Below, piece by piece: positions 45,419 through 57,205 of a stretch of DNA of 64,000 nt. Location of the stretch: positions 1 to 64,000 of the forward strand of contig QJPP01001704.1 of NCBI GenBank assembly GCA_003996215.1. The letters run 5' to 3'. A program made the translations under genes and the position numbers. Under the pieces are notes generated by a model. The model was given only the letters and a program-made list of their open reading frames with translations, was not told the DNA's origin and did no database searches. Within the stretch, counting starts at the first letter, position 1, and every line of letters starts with the position of its first letter. Source of the DNA: Jaltomata sinuosa. Its lineage: Eukaryota; Streptophyta; Magnoliopsida; Solanales; Solanaceae.

Positions 45419-47771
45419 TGTTATAATGACCGGGTCTATCGTTATGGGTAGTCCAATCGTGCCAAGTTTTAGAGTGATACAACTCTGGGTTGGGAGTTTA
45501 AAATTCTGGGCTAGTCTAGCCTCGACCAGTTTTGGAGCGAGGCAGAGTATAGGTAAATCTGGGTAAAGATGGGTTTAGGTGTCTTGGATTAAGCTAGTTT
45601 TCTGCGTAGCCATGATATAAAGGAGTCCGAGGGTTATTTAAGAATCGCATTTGGGTAAGTAGAACTCCCGGAATCGCGTTTGACGTGAAGGGGTTATTTC
45701 AGGACGTCGGGGGAAGCAAGTGTGTTGTGAAATGGACAAAATTGTCAAAGTTACAAACTTTCTGTCCGTGATGAGCACTGTCACGCGCGAAAGCGGCCAC
45801 CGCTATAGCGGTAGAAATTATCGCTATAGAGGCGGTCAAAGGGCGGTCAACCCATTTAAGACCGCTATAGCGGCAGCCTACCGCTATAGCAGAACCGCTA
45901 TAGCGGAGCGGGGACCGCTATAGCAGGCCAACGGGTTTTCAATGCAGAAACAGCTCTCAAAACATTCAGTTTTCACAAGTTTGTTTTGGAGAAGGGCTGG
46001 GTAATTTCCAGGCGATTTTCATCATTCTCCTGTCAAAAATCTTCCCTAAGGTAAGGCTTTCATTACCCAAACTTGGTAATACGTTTCCTATGCGGTAGAA
46101 TTGCTAGGAGGGAAATTGGGTAAAGGTTAGAATAACCTAGGGATGATAGAATTCGGGGAAGGAAGGGGATTCCAAGCATGTGTGTTCTTGGGCATTGATA
46201 AAAGTACATTAAAATGATCATAGGTTGTTTAATTTCCTATTTTTATCTGTAAAAATGATAGAACTAGAGGAATTAATGGTGGAAAAGCCCAGGAAAAGGG
46301 TGGGATGATCATGGATGGCCTGGGGTTTGGGGGTTTGGTATAATCCGGTAATATGCAGGCCTTGTGTGTTAATGGTATGTATTATGTGTTGATTTTAGAC
46401 CAAGAACTAGAGAAGAATCCGGAACACGGGAAAGCTTGGGCCGAATAGAGCTTGGAATATTTCAAGGTAGGTGATGGCTTATGATTTTTTGTGAATTTGT
46501 ATATTGATGTACTCATGTCTAAGTGATTGTATGCATTACATTACTTAGGGAAATTGTGTGGAATGTCTAGGTTCCTATTTACAGTCGGTGATTGAACGGT
46601 TTACTTGTTGGTTTTACAAGTTGTGTATGTTCATATATTGCCTGTGTTTGTTGACATTTGGTTGGATCGGGTACCACGCCTGGTACTGGTATAACACAAT
46701 GGTTGGCACGGGTACCACGCCTGGTACGGGTATATCATTCGGTTGGCACGGGTACCACGCCAGGTACGAGTTTACTTTAGTGTATCTTGCATTGCTTCAT
46801 TGACTATTGTATTGCATTGGTTGATATTGGTTCCGTGAGTGGACCGAGTTTTTTTACTGAATGTGATACTTGATATTGGTTCCGTGAGTGGACCAAGTTG
46901 TTTTACTGAATGTGATACTTGATATTGGTTCCGTGAGTGGACCGTGGTGTTTTACTGGATGAAATACTTGGTAATGGTTCTGTGAGTGGACCGAGTTGTC
47001 TAGTTAAAGGTGCTAGTGTTGATGGTCCTTGAGTGGCCGGAAACTGTTGTATAACTGTTGTGTTGGTCTTGGTTTAGGCCGGGTTGAATAATTACCTTTG
47101 GTGTGGTCTAGAGGGGATTACAGGGTGGGTCCAGGCTAGACGGAAAGGATTGTTATGGTTACATGTTTGTGGGTTAGAACTGTAAGAGATGGATTCATGC
47201 GGTAACAAGATAGGTAGAGATCTGTAGGTTAAATGTGCTTGTGATTATTGTTGCATGTTTTCCATACTCCTTACTTGATATTGTTGTGCAAGAGATATAC
47301 TATTTACTTGAAAATTGGCTGATGATCCTACCAGTACACAGTGGTGGTGTACTAATACTGCACTTGTCTTTCTTTTGGTGAGTACAGGAAATCTACCAGT
47401 GACTGAGACGCGACCTCGCATCTAGCACCGGCGAATTCTGACTTTCAAGGGTGAGCTGCTTGATTCGAGCTACCTTTGGTTATCTTTAGAGTTTCAGTCC
47501 AATTGTTTGGGACTTAAAACTATTTCAGTTTATCTTTTGGGGTTGCATCCCCGTACTCTAGATTTGGTATTGATGTTTGGTACAATGACTTTCAGTTCCT
47601 AGGTGGGATTTTCCGCAGGATTATATTAATGATTAGTTTTGGCTTATTTTGATTGTTAGTTTACTTCCTGTTATTGGTTTTAAGCTGTTAGTTAGGCAAA
47701 GAGTGGGACTCTATTGGTTCGCTCATCCGGGGGTTGGGTTGGTGCCACTCACGATGGGTTGGATCGTGACA
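45419..47771 (+). repeat. 3' LTR of element C (2353 bp)
   Basis: Starts TGTTATAATGACCGGG; the 5' LTR has TGTAACGACTGGG, so the first bases differ by a small indel. Ends GGATCGTGACA before TCAGT. All three repeat modules are present. Many single-base differences from the 5' LTR, more than between the LTRs of D or B. Confidence 0.9.
45782..45925. repeat. CCGCTATAGCGG palindrome cluster (3' LTR of C)
   Basis: Includes ACCGCTATAGCGGT at 45799-45812 and four or five further CGCTATAGC(G/A)G words. Orientation relative to the LTR is the same as in the 5' copy. Confidence 0.85.
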
Positions 47772-49537
47772 TCAGTACACAACCACCATGTACTGGTAGG
47801 ATCATCAGCTAGTTCCAAATAAACAGTGTATGAGTGGTACAGAAATCAAGTAAGAGTACAGAAACACATAGGCAAGTCAACAGGTATCCCTAGACTACAA
47901 GTCTCTACCTAACTTGTCCCACATATAAACCACTTCACAGTTATGATCAACAATCCACAACAATAACAATTATACCTCGTTACATATCCCGTACCCACCC
48001 TGGATCCCCTCTAGACAACACCTAAGTGTCAGACAAACAACCCGATCTACACCAAGACCAAACTCCTAAAGCAATGTAACAACCCGAACTCTCAAGGACC
48101 AAAATACACAACCATAATTCATAAACACAACCCGGTCTACTCAGGGAACCATTAATAAAGATGCAACAATAAAATAAAGTAAACCCATACAGAGCGTGGT
48201 ATCCGAGCCAACCGTTAGTGTTATGCCATACCAGGCGTGGTACCCGAGCCAACCGTTAGTATATCCCGTACCAGGCATGGTACCCGAGCCAATCGAATTT
48301 CACATAAATCCACAATCACAAACAATGAACAATCAACACTTGTAAACCAACCAGCAACAACACTTAGTTCATTTCACAAGACTGAAAAATAAGACTTTTG
48401 CACATTCCTAAATCATTCCCTAAGCAATGCAAACCATAAAAATACTTAGACATGAGTACACAAACGTACAATGCATACAGGAATCAATAACCATCACCTA
48501 CCTCAAATAAGCAAGCTCTATAGTGCCGGAGCTTTCCCTTTTTCAGGATCCCTTACTTGTTCTTGGTATATAAACAAATACACAGTAACCAAAAATCAAT
48601 ACTTATGGCCTACAAATTACCTGGATTATGAAAAATCCCAAACCCCAGGCCAACCATGATCATTGCACCCATTCACGGGCTCTCCCACCATTAATTCACC
48701 TAAATTCATCATTTTTACAGATTCCCTTAGAGAATTATGGCTAAGTGATCATTACCCATTGCCAAGAATCAAGACCCAGGAACTCTAGCACCCTAGAATC
48801 CCATTTTTCCCCGGATTCTATCATTCTTAGGTCATCCCAACCTTTCCCCAAGTCCACCCCTAGCAATTCTATAGCATAGGAAAGATATCAGAGAGTTTGG
48901 GGAGTAGAATCCTTACCTTTAGGATGAAAAATGGTGGAAAACGGATGAAAATCACCCAAAATCGCCCCCTTCTTCTCCCAAAATGTTTCAAGAAAAACTG
49001 AACTATTTTGGGGAAATTTCTGCATTAAATCCCATCATGCTCCGCTATAGCGGTCCACTCTGCTATAGCGGTACCACCGTAGCAGAGTCATCCGCTATGG
49101 CGGAGGCTGACCATCATTGACTTCCGCTGTAGCGGTAATTTCTCTGCTACAGCGAGGTCGCTATGGCGGAGTGTCGACCGCCATAGCAATTGATACAGGA
49201 CAGAAAGTCGTAAAATCTCTAAACCTAGTCCATTTTACAACACACTCATTTTTTTGACGTCCCAGAACAACCCCTTCACGTCAACCTCGATTCCAAGAGT
49301 TTTACTTACCCGAATTCGATTCTGAAAAGTCCCCCGGACTCCTTTATGTGTTAGCTACAAGGAAAACTAGCTCGAATCAAGACATCAAACCCAATCCTTA
49401 CCCAGATTTCTCTAGACCATACCTCGCTCCAAATTTGGCCGAGACTAGCCTAGCCCAGAATTTCAAACTCCCAAACTCGGAGTTTTCTAACTCTAAAAAT
49501 TTGGACGAATGATTTTTCCGTAACGACGGACCCGGTC
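47772..49537 (-). repeat. 5' LTR of element A, distal part
   Basis: Read on the minus strand it matches the C-family LTR from near its start, GACCGGGTCCGTCG...TTTTTAGAGTTAGAAAACTC, down to the break made by element C. It carries the GGTACC-dyad repeats (48190-48300) and the CCGCTATAGCGG cluster (49040-49200). The first bases of the LTR are lost at 49537 against AT-rich DNA. Confidence 0.82.
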
Positions 49538-50072
49538 TTTTCCTTTTTTTCATTTAGCATAATTTAGTTAGTATTCTAATTTTTAAATTAAAGTAGAATT
49601 CATTGTTGAATAAGGTTATAGACTTAGTTTTTCCTTTTCGTTGAATCATATTTAGGTACGTTATGTTGAAATTTGACATAAGAATATTATAATAATTTTT
49701 TTGTTTTGAATTTTGAATTTTGTTATATTTTCAGTTTCAATATATTTATTTTACTAGTATTGACTTGAAATTTCACCTCGCAAGCCATTCATTTTTTAGT
49801 TAGAATTGATATATTATAATTTTGTTAAATATTTTAATAATTTTATGACATTATATTTATAATATTAATCTCTTTGTCAAACATGCATTTCATGATGTTC
49901 TTAAAAATTGCGTACTTTAAGTTTTTATGATTAATTAATAAAAAATATACTAATTTAAAAAATATAAGTCAATTATTATTTTTAAATATTAGTTAAGAAC
50001 ATATATTTATTAATTAATATATTTCAAAAGATAATATATATCTTAAATATTTAATTTAATATCATTTATAAA

Positions 50073-50308
50073 AGGCCCTTATTTGTTAATATAAATTTTT
50101 TAGTTTTTGATAATTCGCTTTTATTTTAAAAATATAATATAATCATGTGATTATACTTGTGCAACCAAATAATACACTTGTAATTACATTGTGGCAAACA
50201 GACGGGCCATCATAATTACTAGGCTGTGTAATTACTTGACTGGTAATTACTACCCTAGTAATTACATCAATTCTAATTACCAGGTGGCTTTCCAAATAGA
50301 CCCTTAGT
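50073..50308. repeat. Possible MITE-like remnant with GTAATTAC words
   Basis: Outer ends AAGGCCCTTATTTGTT and, inverted on the right, AAGGGTCTATTTGGAAAG resemble imperfect terminal repeats. Between them GTAATTAC, itself a palindrome, occurs several times. No target duplication is certain. The class is a guess. Confidence 0.35.
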
Positions 50309-50644
50309 AGTGATTGCATAAACATGTGCTCATTCCGTCTCACATTATCTATCGTGTTTCTCGAGTAAATTTCACAAATTGTAACTTAACTATCACTTTT
50401 TTTCACAAAAGTAACTTAATCATCTTTTCTTACACAAAAATAACTAAACTTGGGTAAACAAACATAAAAATCACATGGCTGAAATACGATAATTTTTTTG
50501 ATGAACTCCACTCTTTTTCACTCTTTTTTTATTTTAAATTTAATAAATAAAATTTTAAAAACACTCAATCCGATCTGGCCCGAACCAAAACTCATTTGAA
50601 AAATATATTAAAAAGAACAAGAACCATTATTCCTAAAGAAAAAA

Positions 50645-50890
50645 AAAGTTCTATATCTTAATATATTAAAAGAAAAAAATATTTTTCTACGTCTTAATAT
50701 ATTAAAATAAAATTAAATATTTTTCTACGTCTTAATATATTAAGAGAAAAGAAAATATTTTTGTACGTCTTAATATTTTTTATGTCTTAATATATTAAAA
50801 AAAGAAAATATTTTTCCACGTCCTAATATATTAAAAGAAAAGAAAATATTTTTCTACGTCTTAATGTATCAAAAGAAAAGAAATTTTTTT
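50645..50890. repeat. AT-rich tandem repeat
   Basis: About six degenerate units of TTTTTCTACGTCTTAATATA plus TTAAAAGAAAAGAAAATA, about 38-44 bp each. No link to a neighbouring element is evident. Confidence 0.75.
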
Positions 50891-51252
50891 CGTCCAAGTC
50901 CCCAGAATGATCAAATCTTAATGCATAGTCAAGATCCATTCAATCAAGTACAATCATAATGTGTGCTCTTTTCATTTCTTAAAGTTTGTGTCATTAAGCA
51001 CATGAATATTGTTCATATTGGCATATATCGAAGACACTAAAAGATAAAAATAAGTAATGCTCACAATAATCAATCAAATAAATCATGTATATGTGAAGAT
51101 AATCAAATATAAAACTGAAGAAATATAAATAAATTTAAAATTATATATTTATCAACACATATACAAAAAAGTGGGTCCATCTCAAGATACCTAACACAAT
51201 ATTATTATTTATTCTTTAGACAGAAATAATAACTTGTAAGTGGTACTCTTAT

Positions 51253-52289
51253 ACAACAACAACTACATACCCAGTGATTTTTCACAAGTGAGTTCCTGAG
51301 TTCTGGGGAGGGTAGATTGTACGTAGACTTTACCACTACCTCATGGAGGTAGAGAGGTTGTTTCCAAGAGACCCTCGGCCCAAGTGCAACAAATCCAAGT
51401 ACCAACAGGATAAAATAATGAAAAAAGTATAGAGTTAATAATAAAAGCAGTGCACAGTCTACACGAAAGAAAAATAACAATATCAAACTAATATGGTGAT
51501 CAAAACACAATAAACAACATATGATGATAGATATCCAAAGCAAGGGAACGACCAATACTACGACACACACCAACAACCCTAAATATTCTAAAGGCAACAC
51601 AACACTCTACCCCTTACTAACCTTCTACCCGAATACGCGACCTCCACACCTTCCTATCTAAAGTCATGTCTTTGGTAATATGAAGTTGCGCCATATCCTC
51701 TCTAATCATCTCTCCCCAATACTTCTTAGACCTACCTCTACCTCTCTGCATACCCACTACAACCAACCTCTCGCACCTCCTTATTGGTGCATCTGCGCAC
51801 CTCCTCTTTACATGCCTAAACCATCTCTGTCTCGCTTCCCTCATCTTGTCCATCATGGAGGCCACTCCCACCTTTTCGCAAATAATCTTATTCCTAATCT
51901 TGTCACTTCTAGTATGTCCACACATATATCGCAGCATTCTCATCTCCACAATATGCATCTTCTGAACATGGAGTTCTTAACTTGCCAGCACTCCACTCCA
52001 TACAACAAAGACAGTCTAACCACCATTTTGTGGAACTTACCTTTAAGCTTAGATGGTATCTTTTTATCACACAAGACTTTGTAGGCAAGCCTCTGCTTCA
52101 TCCATGCCACATCAATGCGATGTATGACATAATCATTGATGTCCCCACTTTCCTGAATCACAGACCCAAGATACTTAAAACTCTCTACCTTGGAGATAGG
52201 TTGTGTATCAAGCCTCACTTCTACACCTGCCTCATCCATCGCATCACTAAATTTGCACTCCAAATATTTTATTTGGTTATGCTCAACCT
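51253..52289 (-). pseudogene. LINE reverse transcriptase, 3' end
   Basis: On the minus strand, RLSITK (52289 side), ECKFSDAMDEAGVEVRLDTQ, FKYLGSVIQESGDI, DKKIPSKLKGKFHKMVVR, then MLRYMCGHTRSDKIRNKII, REARQRWFRHVKRR, GRGRSKKYWGEMIREDMAQL and VWRSRIRVEG. This is the end of a plant non-LTR retrotransposon ORF. It is followed by a 3' UTR and a (TTG)n-type tail at 51253-51263, fitting an RTE-like LINE. A one-base deletion lies near 52265 and another shift between the two open parts. The upstream side is cut by element E at 52290. Confidence 0.88.
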
Positions 52290-54504
52290 TGTAACGACTG
52301 AGTCCATCGTTACGAGTAAACTTTTCATGCCAAATTTTGTGTTAGGAAACTTCCGAGTTTGGAAGTTGGAAATTCTGGGCTAGGCTAGTCTCGGATAGTT
52401 TCTGAGCAAGGTATTGTCTAGGGAAATTCGAGTAAGGATTAGATAATGTGTCTTGTAGTGAGTTAGTTTTTCCGTTAGCCAAGACATAGAGGAGTCTGGG
52501 GGACTTTTTAAAAGTGAATTCGGGTGAGTAGAACTCTCGGTATCAAGGTTGACATGAAAGGGTTATTCCGAGATGTCGGGGATTCAATGTGTGTTGTAAA
52601 ATAGGCACTTTTGGGGAACTTTATGACTTTCTATCCCGTGTCAACCACCATAGAGCAGTAGCAGCCTCTACTATAGCAGAATAATTTCCACTATAGCGGA
52701 AGTCAACTTTGGTCAGCACCGTCGTAGCGGTCGCTTCCGCTATAGCGGCGGTGCTATAGCAATGTACAGACCTCTATAGCAGACTGAGATGGGATTTAAT
52801 GCAGAAACTTTCCGAAAATGTTCAATTTTTATCAAGAACATTTTGGAGAAGGGCAAGGGTAATTTTGGGCGAACCTTACTCGTTTTTCACCAGTTTTTCT
52901 CCCAAAGGTAAGGTTTCTACTCCCCTAACTTAATACTATTTTTCCTATGTTGTAGAATTGCTAGTTGTGGGTGTAGAGGAAGGTTTGGATTGACCTAGGA
53001 ATGTTAGAATCCGCGAAAAAAGGGATTCTAGGGTGTAGAAGTTCTTGGGTCTTGATATTATTGTTGCGTTATGATCAATTATCCATAATTCTCTAAATGT
53101 ATACATAAAATGATAGAACTAGGTAAATTTATGGTGGGAAAGCCCGGGAATGAGTGGAATGATCATAGTTTGACCTGAGAATTGGGATTTTTGCATAATT
53201 TGGGTAATTAATAATCCATATGGACTGCTTTTAGTATCTTGTAATTATTTTTAGACCAAGAATAAGCACAAGCTTCGGAATACGGGAAGGCTCCGGTCTA
53301 GTAAAGCTTTTGTGTAATTCGAAGTAGGTGATGGTTATTGATTTCCCAATATGCAATATGTGTTCATGTACTACCACTTAGTATTGTATGAGTTTGCATG
53401 CTTAGGGAATGAGATTATGAATGTCTGCTATCCGGTTATCAGTCTTGTGAAATGAACTTGTTTTGTTGCTTGTTGGTTTACAAGTATGTCTTTGTTCATT
53501 GTTTCATTATTGATTGAATTTTGTGTGACATTCGATTGGCTGGGGTACCATGTCTGGTACAGGTTATATATTAGTTGGCTCGGGTACCATGCCTGGTACG
53601 GGATACTTATCGGTTGGCTCGGGTACCACGCCTGGTACGGGATTCATAATGGTTGGCTCGGGTACCATGCCTGGTACGGGTTTGATTTACTTGCATTGAT
53701 TGTGCTCTTTCGATGGTTCCATGAGTGGACCGGGTTGTATTCTTGAATTGTGATTTCTGCATATGGTCCATGAGAGGCCGGGTGATTATATTTAAATCTG
53801 AGATTGGTCTTAGTGTAGATCGGGATTGCATGTAAAAACATAGGTGGTGTCTTAAGGATCTTTGGTGGGTCTGGGTTGTGTGAAAAGGACATATGTTTAT
53901 TGTCACTAGTTTGTCATTGGTTGTTAATTGGTTACATGTGGTCGATAAGTTAAAGGGAGAGACTTGTATCTAGTTTTATTGTTGACTTATTACATGTTTA
54001 CTTCACTTTAGTCAGCTTTGGTTTACTGTTCATATCTTGTTTATTGGAACTGGCTGATGATCCTACTAGTACACGATGGTTGTGTACTGATTCTACACTT
54101 GACTTTCTTTCTGTGAGTACAGGACATCTTCCGAAGACTGACACGCGACCTCACCTGTAGTCTCAGTGCCTTCAGATCTCAAGGGTGAGCTACTTCGGTC
54201 GAGCTACCTTGTCTTCTTCATTTAGTTATAGCCCAATTATTTTAGGCTTAAACTCTCATTTTGCTTTTGGGGTTTCATCCCCGTACTCTAGACGATTGTT
54301 AGAATGTTTTGGTATGGTGACTTTAAGGTTCTAGGGAGGTTTTTTGCAGATTCTTATATTTTTAGTGTTTTGAGATTGTGAATGTTAGTTTCTTTTATGC
54401 AAGCTGGTTTTGAGCTGTTAGATTCCACTAAGTGTTGGGTTGTTAACTGGTTTGCTCATCCGGGAGTTGAGTGGGTGCCACTTACAATGGGTTGGGTCAT
54501 GATA
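52290..54504 (+). repeat. 5' LTR of element E (2215 bp)
   Basis: Aligned with C-family LTRs throughout, but clearly diverged. Palindrome cluster at 52645-52785 (with CTATAGCGGA and CGCTATAGCGGCGG) and four GGTACC-dyad units at 53536-53680. Ends GGGTCATGATA where C has CATGACA. Confidence 0.88.
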
Positions 54505-54508
54505 AAGA

Positions 54509-54520
54509 TGGTATTAGAGC
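54509..54520 (+). other. PBS of element E
   Basis: TGGTATTAGAGC, one C-to-T change from the initiator tRNA-Met site of element C. Confidence 0.8.
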
Positions 54521-54722
54521 CCTAGGTTCATTGATCTCATCGTACGAAAATGAGTCTAGTAGAGTCTTACGAAATGGTACAGAGACGTCTGTACTTTTCT
54601 TCGAGAGGCTATAGGACATTAAGAAAACTATCTCTTCTTTCTTCCTTCGTGCTATAACTTGATTCCAATTGGTATCTAGTTATACAAATTGGTATCTAAC
54701 TGCTTTCACTCTTTGTCCGTAG

Positions 54723-55950
54723 ATGGTTAATACGAGAAACAATAGAGTGAGAGCAGCGGGCCCAGTTGTAAGAGGTAGAGGAAGGGGCAGGGACAAGGGG
54801 CGAGGTAGAGCAGCACCCGCCAGGGGTGGAGCTCAAGCAGCTACAGGAGTACGTGAGGCGACCCCTCCCCTACACCAGGATCTGGTTGAAGAGGAAGTTG
54901 AGGTTGTCGTTGAAGAGGGTGCAGATTAGGCAGAGGCGACACCAGCTGGAGGTGCAGGCCTTCCCCCTATCACGCTCGAAGCATTTCAGTAGGTGTGGAG
55001 CTTTCTTAGTTGACTAGTTAGTGTGGGAACCACCCCCACAGGTAATGTAGATCATGTTCCAGGTACCCAGCTAGTGGTTGCGATGGCTCCTAGGATAGAT
55101 GCGGCATCGAGTACTGATGAGTTCTTCCATCCAATGCTAGGATCGGTTATTACAGGAAATGAGCATGAGATGCTGACAAAGTTTCTGAAACTAAAATCTT
55201 CTACGTTTTAGGGTACTTAGAAGGAAGATGCTTATGAATTTACCTTGGACTGTTATGAGAGGTTGTATAAGTTGGGCATTGTGCAATAACATGGGGTTAA
55301 GTTCATCACTTTTCAGCTGCAGGGTGATGCTAAGCAATGGTGGAGGTCTCATGTGGAATGTCGGCCATCAACCTTGCCTCCACTGACTTTGATGGAGTTC
55401 CATGCTCTCTTCTTCGAGAAGTATATGCCCCGTACCTTGAGGGATCACAAGAAGGACGAGTTTCTGGCTCTTGAGCAGGGTAACATGTCAGTTTCAACAT
55501 ATGAGGCCAAGTTTCATGCCTTGTCTTATTTTGCTACTTAGTTGTTGGGTACCCGAAGAGGAGAGGATTTGATTGTTTTTTAAAGAGATGAATACTGAAT
55601 TGCAGGTGTTGTCAGTGCACATAACTTCAGCAAGGAAGAGCTTCAATGAGGTCACAATATGTGAAGAAATTGGAAGGGGTAAAGCAGGTCGGGTAGGCTA
55701 AAGTGTTAGCCAAGAATTCCCAAAATGATGGGAATTTCAGTGGTTCATACTCCATGGGCACAATCAGCAGGTGTATTCCGCTTGTACGATTCAGTCAGCC
55801 TTGCCCGCTTGTACAGGTGGTCATTCGGGAGCTAGTCAGTTTTCAGCTCCCAGAGGCCAGAGGGCTTCCTACACTTCTACCATCAGGCCCACTCTTGACC
55901 GCAAATATTTTTACTGTGGTGATCTGGGTCACTTCAAGAGGGAGCTCCCT
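54723..55950 (+). pseudogene. Element E gag, broken
   Basis: MVNTRNNRVRAAGPVVRGRG start, the capsid core in pieces (GNEHEMLTKFLKLKS, DAKQWWRSHVECRPSTLPPL, KYMPRTLRDHKKDEFLALEQ) and a zinc knuckle near 55905-55950. The knuckle reads Y-FY-C-GDLG-H-FKRE-L, so its first and last Cys are lost. Many stops. Confidence 0.82.
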
Positions 55951-56103
55951 CACAGGCAGATAGGTAATCAGGCTAAGCAGCAGCCTAAGGTTGTGGTCCT
56001 AGCGGCTAGAGGTGGTTATGCTAAGGGTCATCCATAGGGTGGGTGAGGTCACTTTCAGGGAGGCTGGGGAGACAGAGAGAATGGTGGCGCAGGTAGGAGA
56101 GCA

Positions 56104-57205
56104 GTGCAGCCAGCTAGGGAAGTTTCTCGAATTGATGATCAGGCCCACTGTTATGTTTTTCTAGGGAAATATGAGGCCGAGGCATCAGACGCAGTGATCA
56201 CAGGTACCATTCTTGTCTGTGATAGGATGGCTTATATACTTTTTAACCCAGGTTCTACATACTCTTATATTTCTGTGAATTTTGCCTTGAGTCTGGATTT
56301 GACTTATAATGTCCTTGATTCCCCTATCCATGTTTCTACCTCGGTTGGAGAGTCAATAATAGTAATTCATGTTTATCGTACTTGTCCTGTGGTGTTTGTG
56401 AGGTTGAATACTTGGGTAGATTTAGTTATTCTGGACATGTTAGACTTTGATATTATTTTGGGCATGACCTGGTTGTCTCCTTATCATGCAATATTGAATT
56501 GTAATACTAAGATTGTGGCTCTAAAAATTCTGGGTAAGAATAGGCTAGAGTGGGAAGGTGTGTACAAGCCTAAGTTGGCTAAAATCGTATCATTTATTTG
56601 GGCTAGGAAGACAGTGGGGAGAGGGTGTTTGGCCTTTTTGGATTATCTCCAGGATGATAGTGTGGAGTCCCTATCGATTGAGTCAGTTTCAGTTGTTTCA
56701 AAGTTTCAAGAGGTGTTTTCGGCGGACCTGCCTAGTATGCCTCCGGATAGAGATATCGATTTCTGTATAGATTTGGAGCCGGGCACTCACCCAATTTCCA
56801 TTCCACCATAACGTATGGCTCCGGTAGAGTTGAGAGAACTTAAGACTCAGCTTCAGGAACTCTTAGATAAGGGTTTCATCCATCACAGTGCTTCATCTTG
56901 GGGTGCTCCAATCTTGTTTGTGAAAAAGAAGGATGGTAGTATGCGAATGTGCATAGACTACAGGCAATTGAACAAGGTTACCATCCGGAACAAGGGGTGA
57001 TGATGGATCCCCAGAAGATTAAGGAAGTTAAGAGTTGGGTTCAGCCTAACTCTGTGACTGAGGTGAGGAGTTTTGTGGGGCTTGCAGGCTACTACCGTAG
57101 GTCTGTCAAGGATTATGCGCCCATCGCTACTCACTTGACAAGGTTAACTCAGAAGGAGGTACCGTTTGTGTGGTCCATCAAGTGTGAGGAGAGTTTCTAA
57201 AAGCT
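56104..57205 (+). pseudogene. Element E protease and internally deleted RT
   Basis: Protease active site reads ILFNPGSTYSYIS, so the catalytic Asp is Asn. ILGMTWLSPYHAILN and the RT N-terminus follow, up to CIDYRQLNKVTIRNK. There, at about 56990-57000, the sequence jumps to GVMMDPQKIKEVKSW. About 420 bp of RT present in element C (about 42733-43151), including the catalytic FIDD box, are deleted. The junction keeps the reading frame. A stop at 57198-57200 follows EESF. Confidence 0.88.

Larger units (their letters stand above)
23160..47771 (+). mobile_element. Chromovirus 'C' with element D nested in its 5' LTR
   Basis: TGTAACGACTGGG at the left end and GGATCGTGACA at the right end, flanked by TCAGT at 23155-23159 and 47772-47776. 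Without D, the 5' LTR is about 2.34 kb and the 3' LTR 2.35 kb, so they agree. Internal order is PBS, gag, protease, RT, RNase H, integrase, chromodomain, as in the Tekay/Del-type chromoviruses. Several frameshifts and stops make it non-functional. Confidence 0.92.
6185..49537 (-). mobile_element. Chromovirus 'A', minus strand, interrupted by nested insertions
   Basis: Assembled from four separated pieces in consistent order on the minus strand: LTR start side 49537-47772, LTR remainder 23159-22735, PBS and start of gag 22734-22402, then gag end, protease and RT 7575-6185. The gaps are filled by element C with its nested D, by the hAT with its nested B, and by the isolated LTR B-prime. About 0.8 kb of central gag is missing compared with element C. 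RNase H, integrase and the 3' LTR are absent: the RT stops abruptly at 6185 against Athila LTR sequence. The first few LTR bases (TGTAACG in relatives) are also lost at 49537. Confidence 0.78.
49538..51252. other. AT-rich spacer, no gene seen
   Basis: No open frame of note. It contains a possible MITE remnant (50073-50308) and a 40-odd-bp tandem repeat (50645-50890). It is the only substantial stretch of the window I cannot assign to an LTR element, LINE, hAT or virus. Confidence 0.6.

Noticed and set aside
51680..52383. Plus-strand frames of about 130 codons
   Set aside because: Antisense shadow of the LINE reverse transcriptase and the edge of LTR E.
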